A stretch of 64,000 nucleotides of DNA, taken from positions 18,268,940 through 18,332,939 of the forward strand of contig OU015490.1 in the NCBI GenBank assembly GCA_907164885.2. The letters run 5' to 3'. Below the pieces are notes generated by a model. The model ran no database searches, was not told where the DNA came from, and saw only the letters and a list, made by a program, of their open reading frames with translations. Shown here one piece after another: positions 1-11,072 of the stretch (its first letter is position 1; each line of letters opens with the position of its first letter). Both the position numbers and the translations under genes were made by a program. The DNA comes from Dolomedes plantarius (taxonomy: Eukaryota > Arthropoda > Arachnida > Araneae > Dolomedidae).

Positions 1-101
1 TCCGAAATATCTCTCTGATACGCGAATCTGATATGTTTAGGACTGAATTAGGTTAGCTTTCAAACGCGTTGTGCTACATGTAAACAACAGTTTATTTTTA
101 C

Positions 102-332
102 CATGTTTTTATTAACTCGCTTTCATTTTTGTGTGTGTGTTTGTCCAGTACAAATCTTGCATTCGATTTTCAACTAACTTCCCGACTAGCTAGACATTTG
201 AAACTTTTAGAATAGCTCAGAACACGATGACAATCCATTCTTTTGATACCTTTAGCCATCTTTAAGCGAAATTAAATTCATTTTCAGTTATTTTCAGTTA
301 ATTTTGTTTTGTGGACTGGTGCAGCCATCTAT
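102..332. repeat. Dispersed repeat, copy 1 (partner at 31800-32020)
   Basis: A stretch of about 220 bp running from the phrase TTTTTATTAACTCGCTTTC to GCAGCCATCTA recurs in the same orientation just downstream of the BTB gene at 31800-32020, with scattered substitutions and small indels. No open frame, tRNA-like box or terminal repeat is seen, so the class is unknown. The flanks 1-101 and 333-554 show nothing recognisable. Confidence 0.6.
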
Positions 333-554
333 CGTCCGGGACGGAAACGAAAAGTTAAACGCGAGTTAACTTCCAATTCACTTCATTTTCTTTCAAGTGG
401 ATGGGATAACTCATCAAAAAAATTTTAAAAAATTATTTATTAATACATAGAATTGTCAAGTTTATATGATTCAACAGAAAAATTTAAAAACATGGCATAT
501 GAAAAGTTCTTTTCATCTTGTAATTATTTTATAAATATTATAATTATCGGAATA

Positions 555-620
555 CAGTAAGTCCTCGATTTATGCGGTTGATTCGTTCCAGAACATTCCG
601 CGTATGTAGAAAGCACATAA
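555..620 (+). repeat. Possible pogo/Tigger-like terminus
   Basis: A TA dinucleotide is followed by CAGTAAGTCCTCGATTTATG, the CAGT...CTCG-TTTATG pattern common at pogo/Tigger ends. The matching inverted end was not found, so this may be a solo end. The rest of 620-886 holds no recognisable gene; a minus-strand open frame at 570-839 looks random. Confidence 0.3.
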
Positions 621-886
621 GTCGATATGTACCACGTAATGCGGCGTGCATGTCCAACTGTTTTGAGGTCGAGTGACTCGAGTCACTGCACCCACCGCTA
701 GATTCCTGTAAGCTTTTCGACCATCATCGTACGGACGATAGCAGCAAGCATTAATGACAAAATATCGAAATAAAATACGTTTTTTTATAATTTTCAGTGA
801 AATACTTTTTATATTTAAATATGAAAATGGTACACGCATTTATCATATTGTACAGTACACGAACATATTATAAAACACTAGTATTA

Positions 887-1675
887 TCTATATATACAAA
901 ACAGTTCCGTAATTGACTGACTGACTGACATATAACGCACAGAACAAACCGCTGGACATAAAGGGCTGACATTTTGCATGATGATTCTTCTTATAGTGAA
1001 AAGGGTGCACTAAGAGAGATTTTTGAAAAATTCTTCTTAGATTTTTTAAAAATTAAATTTTTAAGCTATTTTTGTAACATTCTTTAAAGTTTGCATTTAA
1101 AATAATAATCTGGAGGTTATAAAATTTATATCACGAGAAATATCCTAAAAATTCCTTTAAAATGAAATCTTTTCGAATCTTTACCTCCATTTTCTGATAT
1201 TTTGGGGAATTTTTAAAGATTCATTTTTAGAATTCAATTTATTAAATGTTGATCACTTGATTTCTTTTTCTGGTACTTTAAATTAATTTATCGTTACGTG
1301 CTTAACAACGAAATAGACAAAAATATTTTTTTTTCTCTCTAATGCGGCAGACGATTGGAAATTATCCAAAAAAAATATTAAAATACAGTATAAGATATGT
1401 TCCTCAAACTGTAGTATATTAACTGTACTATATTCTTTAGTATGTTCTAATAGATTTAATTTGAATATTTTCTTCTACAATATTTTGTCTATAAAAAATA
1501 TCCGTTACGATTTTTTTATAAATATATTTTTTCGTTTTTTTTTACATCAATTGCATGCATTGATCGTTGTATTTATTATAAATATATTCATACATATATT
1601 TGGCATTAATTGCATACATTGACCGTTGTATTTAATTTGAATGTACTCCGTAGCGAAGTACGGGTTTTCAGCTAG
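887..1675 (+). mobile_element. Non-autonomous Helitron-like element H1
   Basis: The 789-bp unit begins TC (TCTATATATAC), ends CTAG, and lies between a host A (886) and T (1676), which is the Helitron insertion rule. About 12 bases before the end is a hairpin, CCGTA-GCGAAG-TACGG. The subterminal text includes repeated CTGACTGACTGAC and GGACATAAAGGGCTGACATT. There is no coding capacity. Four more copies with the same ends occur at 37983, 47354 (minus), 50070 and 53124. This supports a family of non-autonomous Helitrons; the helicase source is not in the window. Confidence 0.75.
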
Positions 1676-2634
1676 TATTTTAATAAATACATTCCACAAG
1701 TGCTAGTGTGTGTTTTTCTGAGCTACGTCGACACAGACTTATCTCAATGAGGCCAAGTTTACATTATTCCGAGAATTCTAATAATTATAAAATCCTAAAC
1801 TGTTATTTACATTTCGTATAATAGTTAGAACATTTCATTTCTTTTCGACAGTCTTCGAAAGTTGAACTCCTTCCGTTCTGAACGCGTCCACTCAGGGTAT
1901 TAAGGCAACAAAGGACCTTCAGATTGACAAAAATATGTCCCCAAAACGATTTTTTTTCTTTCTTTCAGAAAATGGTTCTGCAACTCCTCAGCTTTAAATT
2001 AAAAAAACAGTATGTTGATCCGTTCATTATTAACCGAGTTATAAGTATTTTTTTCAAACGTAAACAATGGAAATGTTAATCAAGTTAAAACTTTAAATGC
2101 CATTTTCTCAAACAAGTTTTCATGTCGTTTCGGTAAGTTCAAAATGTTCCATGCGTCATAATTTTTCTTGAATTTTCATAAAATTTTATAAAATAATTAT
2201 TTATATATGTTAGAATAAAAATGAGTAATCAATTCATTATACTATTTTAAATCAACTTCAAATTTTTACAATAAAAAATTTTTTTTGATAAAACTTTGCA
2301 TAAAATTACCTATTTTTATCGATTTCTCTTCTAGTTTTTATAAATAGGACTGTAAATCAAATATTGCTTCTAACTTTTATCATAACTACGTATATAAAGT
2401 TGAAAATTAGATATCTGAGACAAAAATTAATGCGCATGGAGCATTTTTAAATAGAGCAATTAACAAACTGATTTTAATTAATATCTTAATTAATAACATT
2501 CTGATTTTTTTTTATTTATTTAGAATTTCCATCTCTAAACAACACTGTATAAGTATACAAAATTTCACAGCAATTGGTTAATAAATAAAAAAAAAGTTTT
2601 TCATGGTCATCAAAAGTTTTTCATTGTATGCCAA

Positions 2635-2900
2635 ATGGCTTGCCCGAAAAAGCGCCCTCCGACAACTGGCGATAAACACGCCAACCCTAGAGACACTACG
2701 TTGATTTTGGCGGCCGTTGAAGGCAAGAAGATAAGGAAGTCCAGTCGGAACACAGAGTCGCTAGCATTGGTGGTTTGTTTCTGTCGGGGGATTCCCCTTC
2801 TGTTACCACTCGCGTGTATCGTTACATTATTGCAGTGTTTTGCCTATAGAGTGTCCTGCCGATCGCTGACCACATTTCAAGAGTCCTCGTTCACTTACAG
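2635..2900 (+). other. Small open frame ending at a splice-donor-like site inside the Helitron block
   Basis: An ATG frame of 89 codons (begins MACPKKRPPTTGDK, later LILAAVE and SRNTESLAL) runs to CTTACAG|GTAAGA at 2894-2906, a consensus 5' splice site. The homologous place in copy B (39704-39967) keeps the ATG, the first about 45 residues and the donor, but a one-base difference in a short G run shifts the frame afterwards. It could be a captured host exon. No family was recognised, and coding use is unproven. Confidence 0.3.
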
Positions 2901-3039
2901 GTAAGATACATCAGCATGTAGCGTGCTATCGTTTTCATTCGATCTTTTAATCCCTCTCGTACGCAGCGATACATTTCCTACTGGGCGGTGTCCACGAACG
3001 CAGAGCGCCACGTTCAAAGTCAAGGTGTTAGTTTTCTTA

Positions 3040-3381
<342 letters not shown>

Positions 3382-4003
3382 TTAGAGTACCTAGCGGCGC
3401 GACAGCGTCGCTTTAAATTCTTATCGAAAATAAGAAGACAATATCATAAATTTAAAAAAAATTTCGAACTTTAAAAGCAGTAGCAACGAATTTAGTAAAG
3501 AACGCAGTGATATCTGTCGTGATCCGACAAGCTGACAACGACAAATGCCGGCGTGGAAGTTACCTAAAAAGCACCAAAATGATGGTGGAAATGAGCAATA
3601 ACGAATAGTCCAAGAAGAACTAAACCTTGACGATGACAAGAAAAGAAAAATTGAAGCAGAAGCTTCGAATTGGGGCATAATACAAATTTTCGGAAGGAGC
3701 GAACGCTCGAAGAGAGATTGGGGAAACAAGCTCCCTGGTGCCATCTGTTGGCGGAGAGGAAAAGCAAAAGCGAGTTCTCGAGAAAATTGGTGAAATTAAA
3801 ATAACGGACAAAATAAATTAAAAATACAGAAATTAGGAATAAAAAGGCGTCTGGCGTGAAAAGGAGGAAGGTCGGCAAAGACGCGAGTCCAGAATGGGAG
3901 GACAGGAGGAAATAACATAAAGTTTGAAATTAAATAAACCTGAGAAGGCCCGATGAGATTTGACAAAAGTCTAATGACGAAATTTGGAAAAGGGGGATAG
4001 AAA

Positions 4004-4258
4004 TTATTCCTGAGCGGCTGAGAGCAAACAAATGCTCTCGTAGAGGTGAAAGACTCTGTCCATAGGATGCTGAGTATCGCGTATGGAAGGCAGGGCTTCC
4101 CTGAACACAGCTAGAAGTAATTTTCTATCGTAGTTGGCTTCAAATGGCATAATGTTATTGATGAAATCGGTGTCGGAAGATTTGGAACAAAAATTTGTAG
4201 GGTTATTAGGTTTGGCAGGTTCTTTATTTCCTGCAAAGATTTTAGCGTAGGAGATCAA
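4004..4258 (-). pseudogene. Jockey ORF1 C-terminal fragment
   Basis: The 84-residue frame contains SSDTDFINNIMPFEANYDRK and HPMDR-F-LYES, matching the C-terminal part of Jockey B ORF1 at 14162-14330 (SPDTDFINYIISLEANYDKR, HPMDRIFILYES). There is no zinc-knuckle region and no endonuclease downstream, so it is a scrap. The neighbouring 3385-4003 is purine-rich on the plus strand and has broken open frames (for example EELNLDDDKKRKIEAEA near 3620) that were not recognised. Confidence 0.65.
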
Positions 4259-4449
4259 ATCCTTTTATAAGAGAATCCTCGTTCTAAATGTTTCCTGTCA
4301 TTTTCTGATTTTTATGTTTATACAACCGTTGTCGAGTAGGACGAAAAGCACGAGGTTTACGCCTCAACTGTTAGAGGGCACGTCTTTAATTTATGTTTGT
4401 ATAAATAGAAAATTCTTTTTAAAGTGTATTGCTTATGGGTTCGATTCTT

Positions 4450-5047
4450 TTAACCTTTCAGCGGGCGCGCCAATTTTTGGAACACCAGCAGGCGCGCGTG
4501 GCACAAAGTGCAACGTCTCTTTCCACCTCGATTATTTCTTTTGTAATAAACTTTCTTTTTTCAAATTGAAAATAATAATTCTGCGTTTTATGACAAGATA
4601 CAAAATGTTGATAATATTGAGATATAGTTATAATTAAAGGCCAAAGAATGCAGATACGATCGCCTCATTTCAAAACTGTCCGGTTCGTTGGATCTGAGGA
4701 CAACGTGCGAACGGATTCCTATTATGTCCAAAAACCTAAAAAACAATGAGAGAGTCGATCTTCGTGACATGCGGGATACCGTGTCATAGCTGCACATGTG
4801 ATCGAGTACATCAACTCCTGCTTTTGTCGCATTGTAATCCAGTATAATCGCTGGTTTACCACGGTTAAATCACGACTACCGATGAATGGAAAGGAATACA
4901 AGGGTCGGAAAATCAGTCCTGCGTTGGAAAAGGGTGTAGCTATAAATAGAAACTGCTTAGAACATTCAAATCTTACATGTAAAAACAAACCATTCAAAAT
5001 TAGAACAATGTTGCACTCTGTACACGGGTGACTCTGTGAACGGTTAA
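4450..5047. mobile_element. piggyBac-like MITE, copy A
   Basis: Bounded by TTAA at 4450-4453 and 5044-5047. The ends are imperfect inverted repeats of the type TTAACCTTTCAGCGGGCGCGCC, more clearly seen in the copy B partner at 43933-44527. TTAA target and CC-starting ends suggest piggyBac. There is no transposase. It is shared by both block copies, so the insertion predates the duplication. Confidence 0.55.
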
Positions 5048-5465
5048 AGCTCGTAATATTGGGTCATATTATTTTCAATATATTGTTAATTACTGCAATA
5101 CCTCGAAGTTACGCGAAAGGTGGGATGGACGTAAGTCGGGGTACAACTTTGCATATAAATATATGTATAACTTTTGTTTAACTGGGACCAAGAAATTGCA
5201 AAACACCAGTTAAAAGGGAAAGCATTGTATTACATATTAATATTGTTTATGTTCACGAAGAATTATTCAAGTAAATGTATCAAGTAAAAACATCCAGGCA
5301 CAGTTCAAGAATGACTTCGATATTTGGTATTTAAACATTTAATCTATATTACACTATTTACAACTTTGAACATAAAAGAAATGAAATTAAAATTCAATTG
5401 TTACTTCATGCGTCATGAGTGCATGAAGCCAGGATTCGAAGTGCTGGTAGACAGATATCAACTAG

Positions 5466-5760
5466 TTCCATAGGACCATATCATAGGACCATAGGAAATG
5501 GGTCGCAACTGCAATTCCTGGGCCACGCCCTCAATTGCAGACTTTCAGGTAATAAGCAGAGGGGAACCAATGAAACAGAGTATAGGAAAGGAGTGAAATG
5601 ATTGGGCCGCTGCTAATCCGTGAGTTCATAGTATAAGAAAAAGTGAGTAAGCATCTTGCAGGGCAGTAGAAAAGAGGGTCTGCATACGATGCAAAGATGA
5701 ATAAGATTAAAAGAGAAAGTTTAAGGCCAGAAATACATTTTTATTTGTTTTTATAAAATT
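5466..5760. other. Non-coding, nothing recognised
   Basis: Beyond the CTAG edge this flank is unique in the window. It includes a doubled TAGGACCATA phrase at about 5470-5495. The short open frame at 5419-5601 spans the block boundary and is not credible. Confidence 0.4.
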
Positions 5761-8700
5761 TTTTGTTGTTTTTTACCTTGGCCAGCCAAGTATTATTTTT
5801 TATTTTTTTATATAAGGACGAAGGACAAAACATTTAAGAAAATGACAGGATGGCTCTAGGCCGTTTCCTATTAGAGGAGTCAGCATGATCATAATTTGCT
5901 AAATCTTTAAGTAAATCATTATCGATATTGTAGTAAAAGTTAATGGCTAGATTTTGAAGATGTTTTTTAAGAGTGGGGAGACCGATTTCATTGTAGATGT
6001 CAACATTACGGAAGTACCAAGGGGCATTTATTATTTGTCTGATCGTGCTGCTCTGCTGAGAAGCTAGTTTTTTAATATGCATTTCAGCACAGTATGACCA
6101 TGCTGGTCCACCATAAGTTAGTATAGGACGAAGAAACGATTTATACATGAGCAATTTATTTTGTATGCTTAATTTGCTGTTCCGAGCAATTAAGGGATAA
6201 ATTAGTCTGCGAGCTGCTCGAAACTTGTTCCTAACGTGTGTGATGTGATGTTTAAAAGTGATATTTTTATCGAGAACAATGCCAAGATATTTTACTTTTT
6301 CAGACCAGGGGAGATTTGTGTTTCCGATTTTAATTTGATGATTTAGGAAGGATTTTTTACGCTTTGAAGTGAACATAACTGCAATACATTTTTCATTGTT
6401 AATTTTGATTCTCCATTTGTCGAGCCACTGCTGGATGACAGTCATGTACTTATTAATGTTTTTGACCGCGTATTTAAAATTTCTGCAAGAAGAATAAACG
6501 GCTGTGTCGTCCGCAAAGATTGCTAAGTTAACATTAGTGTAAATTGGAAAATCATTAACGAATAAGTTAAAAAGAATGGGGGCGAGGACGCTACCTTGTG
6601 GCAGGCCGCTATAGATATTAAATTTGCTAGAAAGCTGACCATTAATTTTGACCTGAAAAGTTCTATTTTTTAGGTAAGAAATGAGGATCCTGATGATTTG
6701 GGGGGGGGGGGGGGTTTTTAGTTAATTAGTTTGTGGATGAGTCCATCTATCCAGACTTTATCGAAGGCTAAGGAAATGTCTAGGAACAGGGCTGCAGGGG
6801 ATTGCTTATTTTTCCTAGCATGTGTAAGATGTTCTGTTAGCCGATAAACTTGGTGAGGGGCAGAGAGGGATTTTCTAAAGCCAAATTAATAAGGGATGAG
6901 AATGTTATTTTCATGAAGGTGATCATTAATATATTTAACTATGAATTTTTCAGCTAATTTACTTATTGAATTTAGAAGACTAATGGGCCTGTAGCTGCTA
7001 GGGGAATTGCTGGGTTTGTTAGGTTTTTGAATAGGGACAATAATAGAATTTTTCTAGCTATGGGGGAAATGCTCAAATTTAATGATGGAGATGATAGCAA
7101 TAGTAATTTTAAAGATATATTTGTAGGGGAGGTTTTTGAGCATGGTATTATTAATATTATCTTCACCTGGGGCTTTTTTATTAGGGAGTTTTTTGATCAT
7201 ATTAATAACGTCAATGGGGACAATGAATGGAGTTGGGCTTTCACGTGGGGTGTTGAGAAAAAGATTTATGTTAGTATTAACAATGTTTTCTGTGCTATTG
7301 TTAAGGATGGGATCCGGAGTGAAGTTTTTAGCAAAATTTTTACCTATTAGTTCACATTTTTCCTGTTCAGTCTGTGCATAAGAGTTACTATCAGGGTCTT
7401 TTAAGGGGGGGGGGTGGTACGATATTGATTTTTAAATCTTTTAGCGGCTCGCCAAATGGAGTTTTCAGTGGTGTCAAGTGATTCTATGTAATTTTGCCAG
7501 TTTTTATTAGAAATGTCATGAAGATAGTATTTAAAGTTTTCCTGAGCTTGATTCATTTTAGTTTTATTATCGGGAGTTCTATTACGTTGCCAATTTTTAC
7601 AGGCTCTATTTTTATTGTTGATTAAAATTTTAAGGTGTTGGTTGTGTAAGGTGTTAGTTTTAGGGGGGAATAAGTTTGGTACTATTATTTAGGCTGTTGT
7701 TAATGTCTGTGGTTATACTGGTAACTAAGTTTTCCAGATCGTTAATATTATTTACGATGGGGGGGGGGATGTAAGGAGTACTTTCTAGGTTACTTTTAAG
7801 TAAATTCCAATTAATGTGTTTGGTATAGTTAATAATGAGAGGGTTGTTATTAAGTGGGTGTTTAATTTCAACAGGATTATGGTCGGAGGAAAGTGCACAA
7901 ATAGTGTTAATGGTAAGGTCATGGGGAATACCTTTTACTAGGGCAAAGTCTATAATACTGCTATTGTGATTTTTAAAGTGAGTAGGGGTAGAGGGGGCTA
8001 TGATATCAAAATTGGTGTTACTAGTGAAATTATAGATTAAGTTACCTTAGCAATTTTGCGAGGAACAGTTCCAAAGTCTATGCTGTGCATTTAAATCTCC
8101 AAAAATTAAGGTGTTAGCGTTTATGGTATTTAAAGTGTTTAAATCTGCCTTAACGTTACTAATTCTGTGGCCTGGGGGGATATAAGTAGAAATGATAGTA
8201 TAAAGTGGGAGATTTTGAAGTTTTAAGTTTATAGCTGTAGCGTTGATAATTTTTAGAGGAGGTAGAACAATTTCATGATGGGGTAGAGATTTTTTAACTA
8301 AAATAGCAGTGCCTCTCATGGGGATAGTGGAGCTTACGTAGTCAGTTCTATAAGTAGTGTAGTTAGGTACATTTAGATTATCCTCTGGTCTGAGATGTGT
8401 TTCTTGCAAAAGGATGATATCGGGGTTATGCTCATATATAAATTGTTTGAACTCACGGATTTTAACCCTGATTCCATTAGAATTCCATGCCAAAAGAGAG
8501 AGAGAAGGGGGGGGGGCATTAACCAAGAGGTTCAGTAACTAATCTCATACCGTTGACGAAGCAAAAAAATTTGTCCTCAACGGAATCTTTATTTTTCATG
8601 TCAGCTTTTACGGTTCTTAATTGATTAAGTATTCCTGAAAAATCAGGAATACCAAGCTCTTCTATCATACTATTTATTATTTGCTGGATTTCTTGGAATT

Positions 8701-9654
8701 GTTTTAAAAGAGTGAATGTATTTTTATTGATTGAAGTTAGATTTGGGACTGGGGATGCTTCCTGTTCTGTTAAGGAGTTACTTTCTGAAGTAGTGGTGGG
8801 GTTAGGGTTTGCCATTTGCGCATAAGAGATACCAGCTGAGACTAATTTTGAAACTTTAACTTCCTGTTGTTTGGCTTCTTTTTCAGCCTTCTTCTTCGCT
8901 ATAATATTATGAGGGAATTTGGGGCATCCACGATAATTTGCAGGGTGATCACCCTGACAGTTACAACATTTTATAATTTGGGCTTTTTTCCCATGGGGGC
9001 AATCTTTCGTATGGTGATCACCTGCGCATTTAACACAGCGAGGGTTCATATAGCAGTTTTTGGAGTGGTGATGAAAATGTTGGCATTGGAAGCATTGATT
9101 TGATTTGAAGGGTGATTTGTAGGGTTCAATATTGATTCTTATATAAAATAAGGAATTTAGTTCGTAGATATTTTTTGCCTCGTCTGTTGGTGTGAGTTGT
9201 ACTTGATATAGGGGCAGCTTAGTTTGGTCCATTCTCTGCAATTGAGCGACTTTGATTACTGGGAATCCTAAGTCATTTAATTTTTCATGGACTTCCTCTG
9301 GGGAATAGTCAATGGGTAGACCTCTTATGACAACTTTAAGGGGTTTAACTATTCCCAGAGGGAGAAGGAAACCTTTGATGTTATTTGTTTTCATGCACTT
9401 AGTTATTCCTTTGTGATCTTCAGCAGTGAAAGGGTCAATTTTAATAAATTCCGCTCCTATCTTGGCATGGAATTTCGTTGAATCATCCTTACCAGCTAGT
9501 ATTGAAAGAATTTCCCTATAGTTTTCAGTTTTTACTATTGTTAGATGCTTGATTTTACTGGTTGCGTTACTGATACGAGGGCTTTTAGAAGTGCTAGCAT
9601 TTAAATTTTGTTCAGGTAGAGCACCATATTTATTTTTTAAGGGAGTTGGTTGAG
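5760..9654 (-). mobile_element. Jockey-clade non-LTR retrotransposon A, 5'-truncated
   Basis: Read on the minus strand it has ORF1 (zinc-knuckle nucleic-acid-binding protein), then ORF2 (AP-type endonuclease and reverse transcriptase), then an A-rich 3' region near 5760-5830. ORF1 begins in mid-frame at 9654, directly against the ORF2 stop of element B, so the 5' end is missing. ORF2 has at least one in-frame stop and frameshifts, several near G/C homopolymers (6697-6714, 7407-7415, 7758-7766). It is dead in this copy. Confidence 0.85.
5834..8526 (-). pseudogene. Jockey A ORF2: endonuclease + reverse transcriptase, broken
   Basis: The endonuclease begins near 8526 with LAWNSNGIRVK, then LQETHL and GDLNAQH. 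An in-frame TAA at about 8047 interrupts it, after which the frame continues with IIDFALVKG and the catalytic SSDH near 7890. Reverse transcriptase pieces in shifting frames include KKLPNKKAPGEDNI (about 7190), SYRPISLLNS (about 6990), motif A LDISLAFDKVW (about 6770) and the active-site FADD (about 6510-6520). The last intact stretch, 5834-6445, is the 203-residue thumb and C-terminal tail (KYLGIVLD, LTYGGPAW). Known role of the family: nicks target DNA and primes reverse transcription of its own RNA. Confidence 0.85.
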
Positions 9655-9656
9655 TT
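8519..9656 (-). CDS. Jockey A ORF1: zinc-knuckle Gag-like protein, 5'-truncated
   Basis: The frame is open from the break at about 9656 to the TAA at 8519-8521. It can be read above the ATG at 9394, so that ATG is internal. The N-terminal part holds a degenerate RRM-like segment (KPLKVVIRGLP). Then come three CCHC knuckles: CFQCQHFHHHSKNC, CVKCAGDHHTKDC and CCNCQGDHPANYRGC. A C-terminal low-complexity tail follows. In the Jockey family this protein binds element RNA. The stop overlaps an ATG (TAATG, 8517-8521) at the head of ORF2, suggesting translational coupling. Confidence 0.8.
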
Positions 9657-11072
9657 AGGCGACGCTGGAATCGTAAGCTGGCAGGCTATGAAGGATAGGA
9701 TTAGGAATGGCCGAAAAACCTTTGTAGAATTTATAAGATAGCCTTTTAATAGCAGGTAGCACCGGATTAACGCGAAGATCTTTATGGATGCGTTCGTTAT
9801 CGACACAAAGAGGAACATTAAGAATTAAGCTTTTGAGGACATGAATATGGATTACTTGAAGTCTCCGTAGTTGGTGGATAGAAGTGGTTCCCCAGACGAC
9901 TGAACCGTACGTCAAAACAGGGACCACATAGCTCTTATATAACAACAATTTCATTTTCAAAGACAGGCTACTTCGACGATTGAGAAGGGGGGGAAGGGAG
10001 CCAATTGCAGCCTTCACCTTGCGAACTGTTTGGTTGATGTGAGGGATTCAATTTAATTTGGAATCTAGGATAACACCTAGGTACTTAAAAGAATTTTCCC
10101 AAGGTATGGGTTGATCATTAAGTATAAATTTATTGGTATAGAGGATAGTGGGTTTCTTCTTGGTGAAGAGAACAGCAGCACATTTAGAGGTATTCACCTT
10201 GATTCTCCAGCAAGTAAGCCAGTGGTGGTACATGTTAAGATATTTTTGGATGTTGGAAAAGAGGCTAGAGACACGTTTGTTATGGGAGATGATGGCCGTA
10301 TCGTCAGCATAAAGTGCTAAATCGATACCAGGGGAGGCAGGGAGGTCATTTATATACAAATTAAAAACCTTAGGACCGAGCAAGCTACCTTGGGGAACTC
10401 CCGCAAGTATACGCCGGGGGAAGGAAAGTTTGTTATTAACGCACAGAAAATGTACGATCAGAAAGATAGTTATTTAGAATTTTGATTAGTTGAGGAGGAA
10501 GGTTATAGTTAATAAGTTTGTAGATAAGACCCTCAAACCAGATTTTGTCAAAGGCCTTAGCAATATCAACGAAAATAATGCAAGTATAGTATTTTTTAAT
10601 AGCGGCATTGTGGATTAGTTCAACAACACGAAGGAGTTGATGTTGTGTGCCGTGGCGGCTGCGAAAGCCAAATTGCTCAGGGCAGACAATATTGGAAAAA
10701 CAGAAATCATCAAGACGTTTCGTCAAAACAAATTCGTAAATCTTGGAAAGGCCAGACAAAAGGCTGATGGGTCTGTAATTAACAGGCTTAGTGAGGTCAA
10801 GACCAGGTTTATGGATAGGTATAACAATAGCATTTTTCCAGTTATTGGGAAAGTGATTAAGTTTAAGAAGGTTATTAATAAGAATACAAATAAAGATAAT
10901 GATATTAGGAGAGAGGTTTTTAATCATGCGAGAAGAGATAGAATCCGCACACGGCGATTTGTTTTTCTTTAATTTTGAAATATAAGTTAAAATTTCAGAG
11001 GGATAGGTGGATTCTAAGGAATTTTGAGAGGGAGTTCCAAGAAATTCAGCCACACGAGGAATGACAGAGTTA
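9655..11072 (-). pseudogene. Jockey B ORF2, reverse transcriptase half
   Basis: The piece 11053-10436 carries the fingers and palm: NKSPCADSISSRMIKN, NYRPISLLSGLSKIYE, FGFR--HGTQHQLLR and motif A FVDIAKAFDKIW. After a one-base frame change near 10436, AGVPQGS and the YADD active site follow (YADDTAIIS, about 10300-10320). A TGA at about 10045 separates the KYLGVILDSKLN segment from the C-terminal 120 residues (LTYGSVVWG). Shared motifs and restored continuity with 12880 make it the downstream half of the endonuclease at 12880-14229. Confidence 0.85.

Noticed and set aside
7027..7381. Plus-strand open frames over the Jockey A reverse transcriptase
   Set aside because: Antisense shadows of the minus-strand ORF2 relic.
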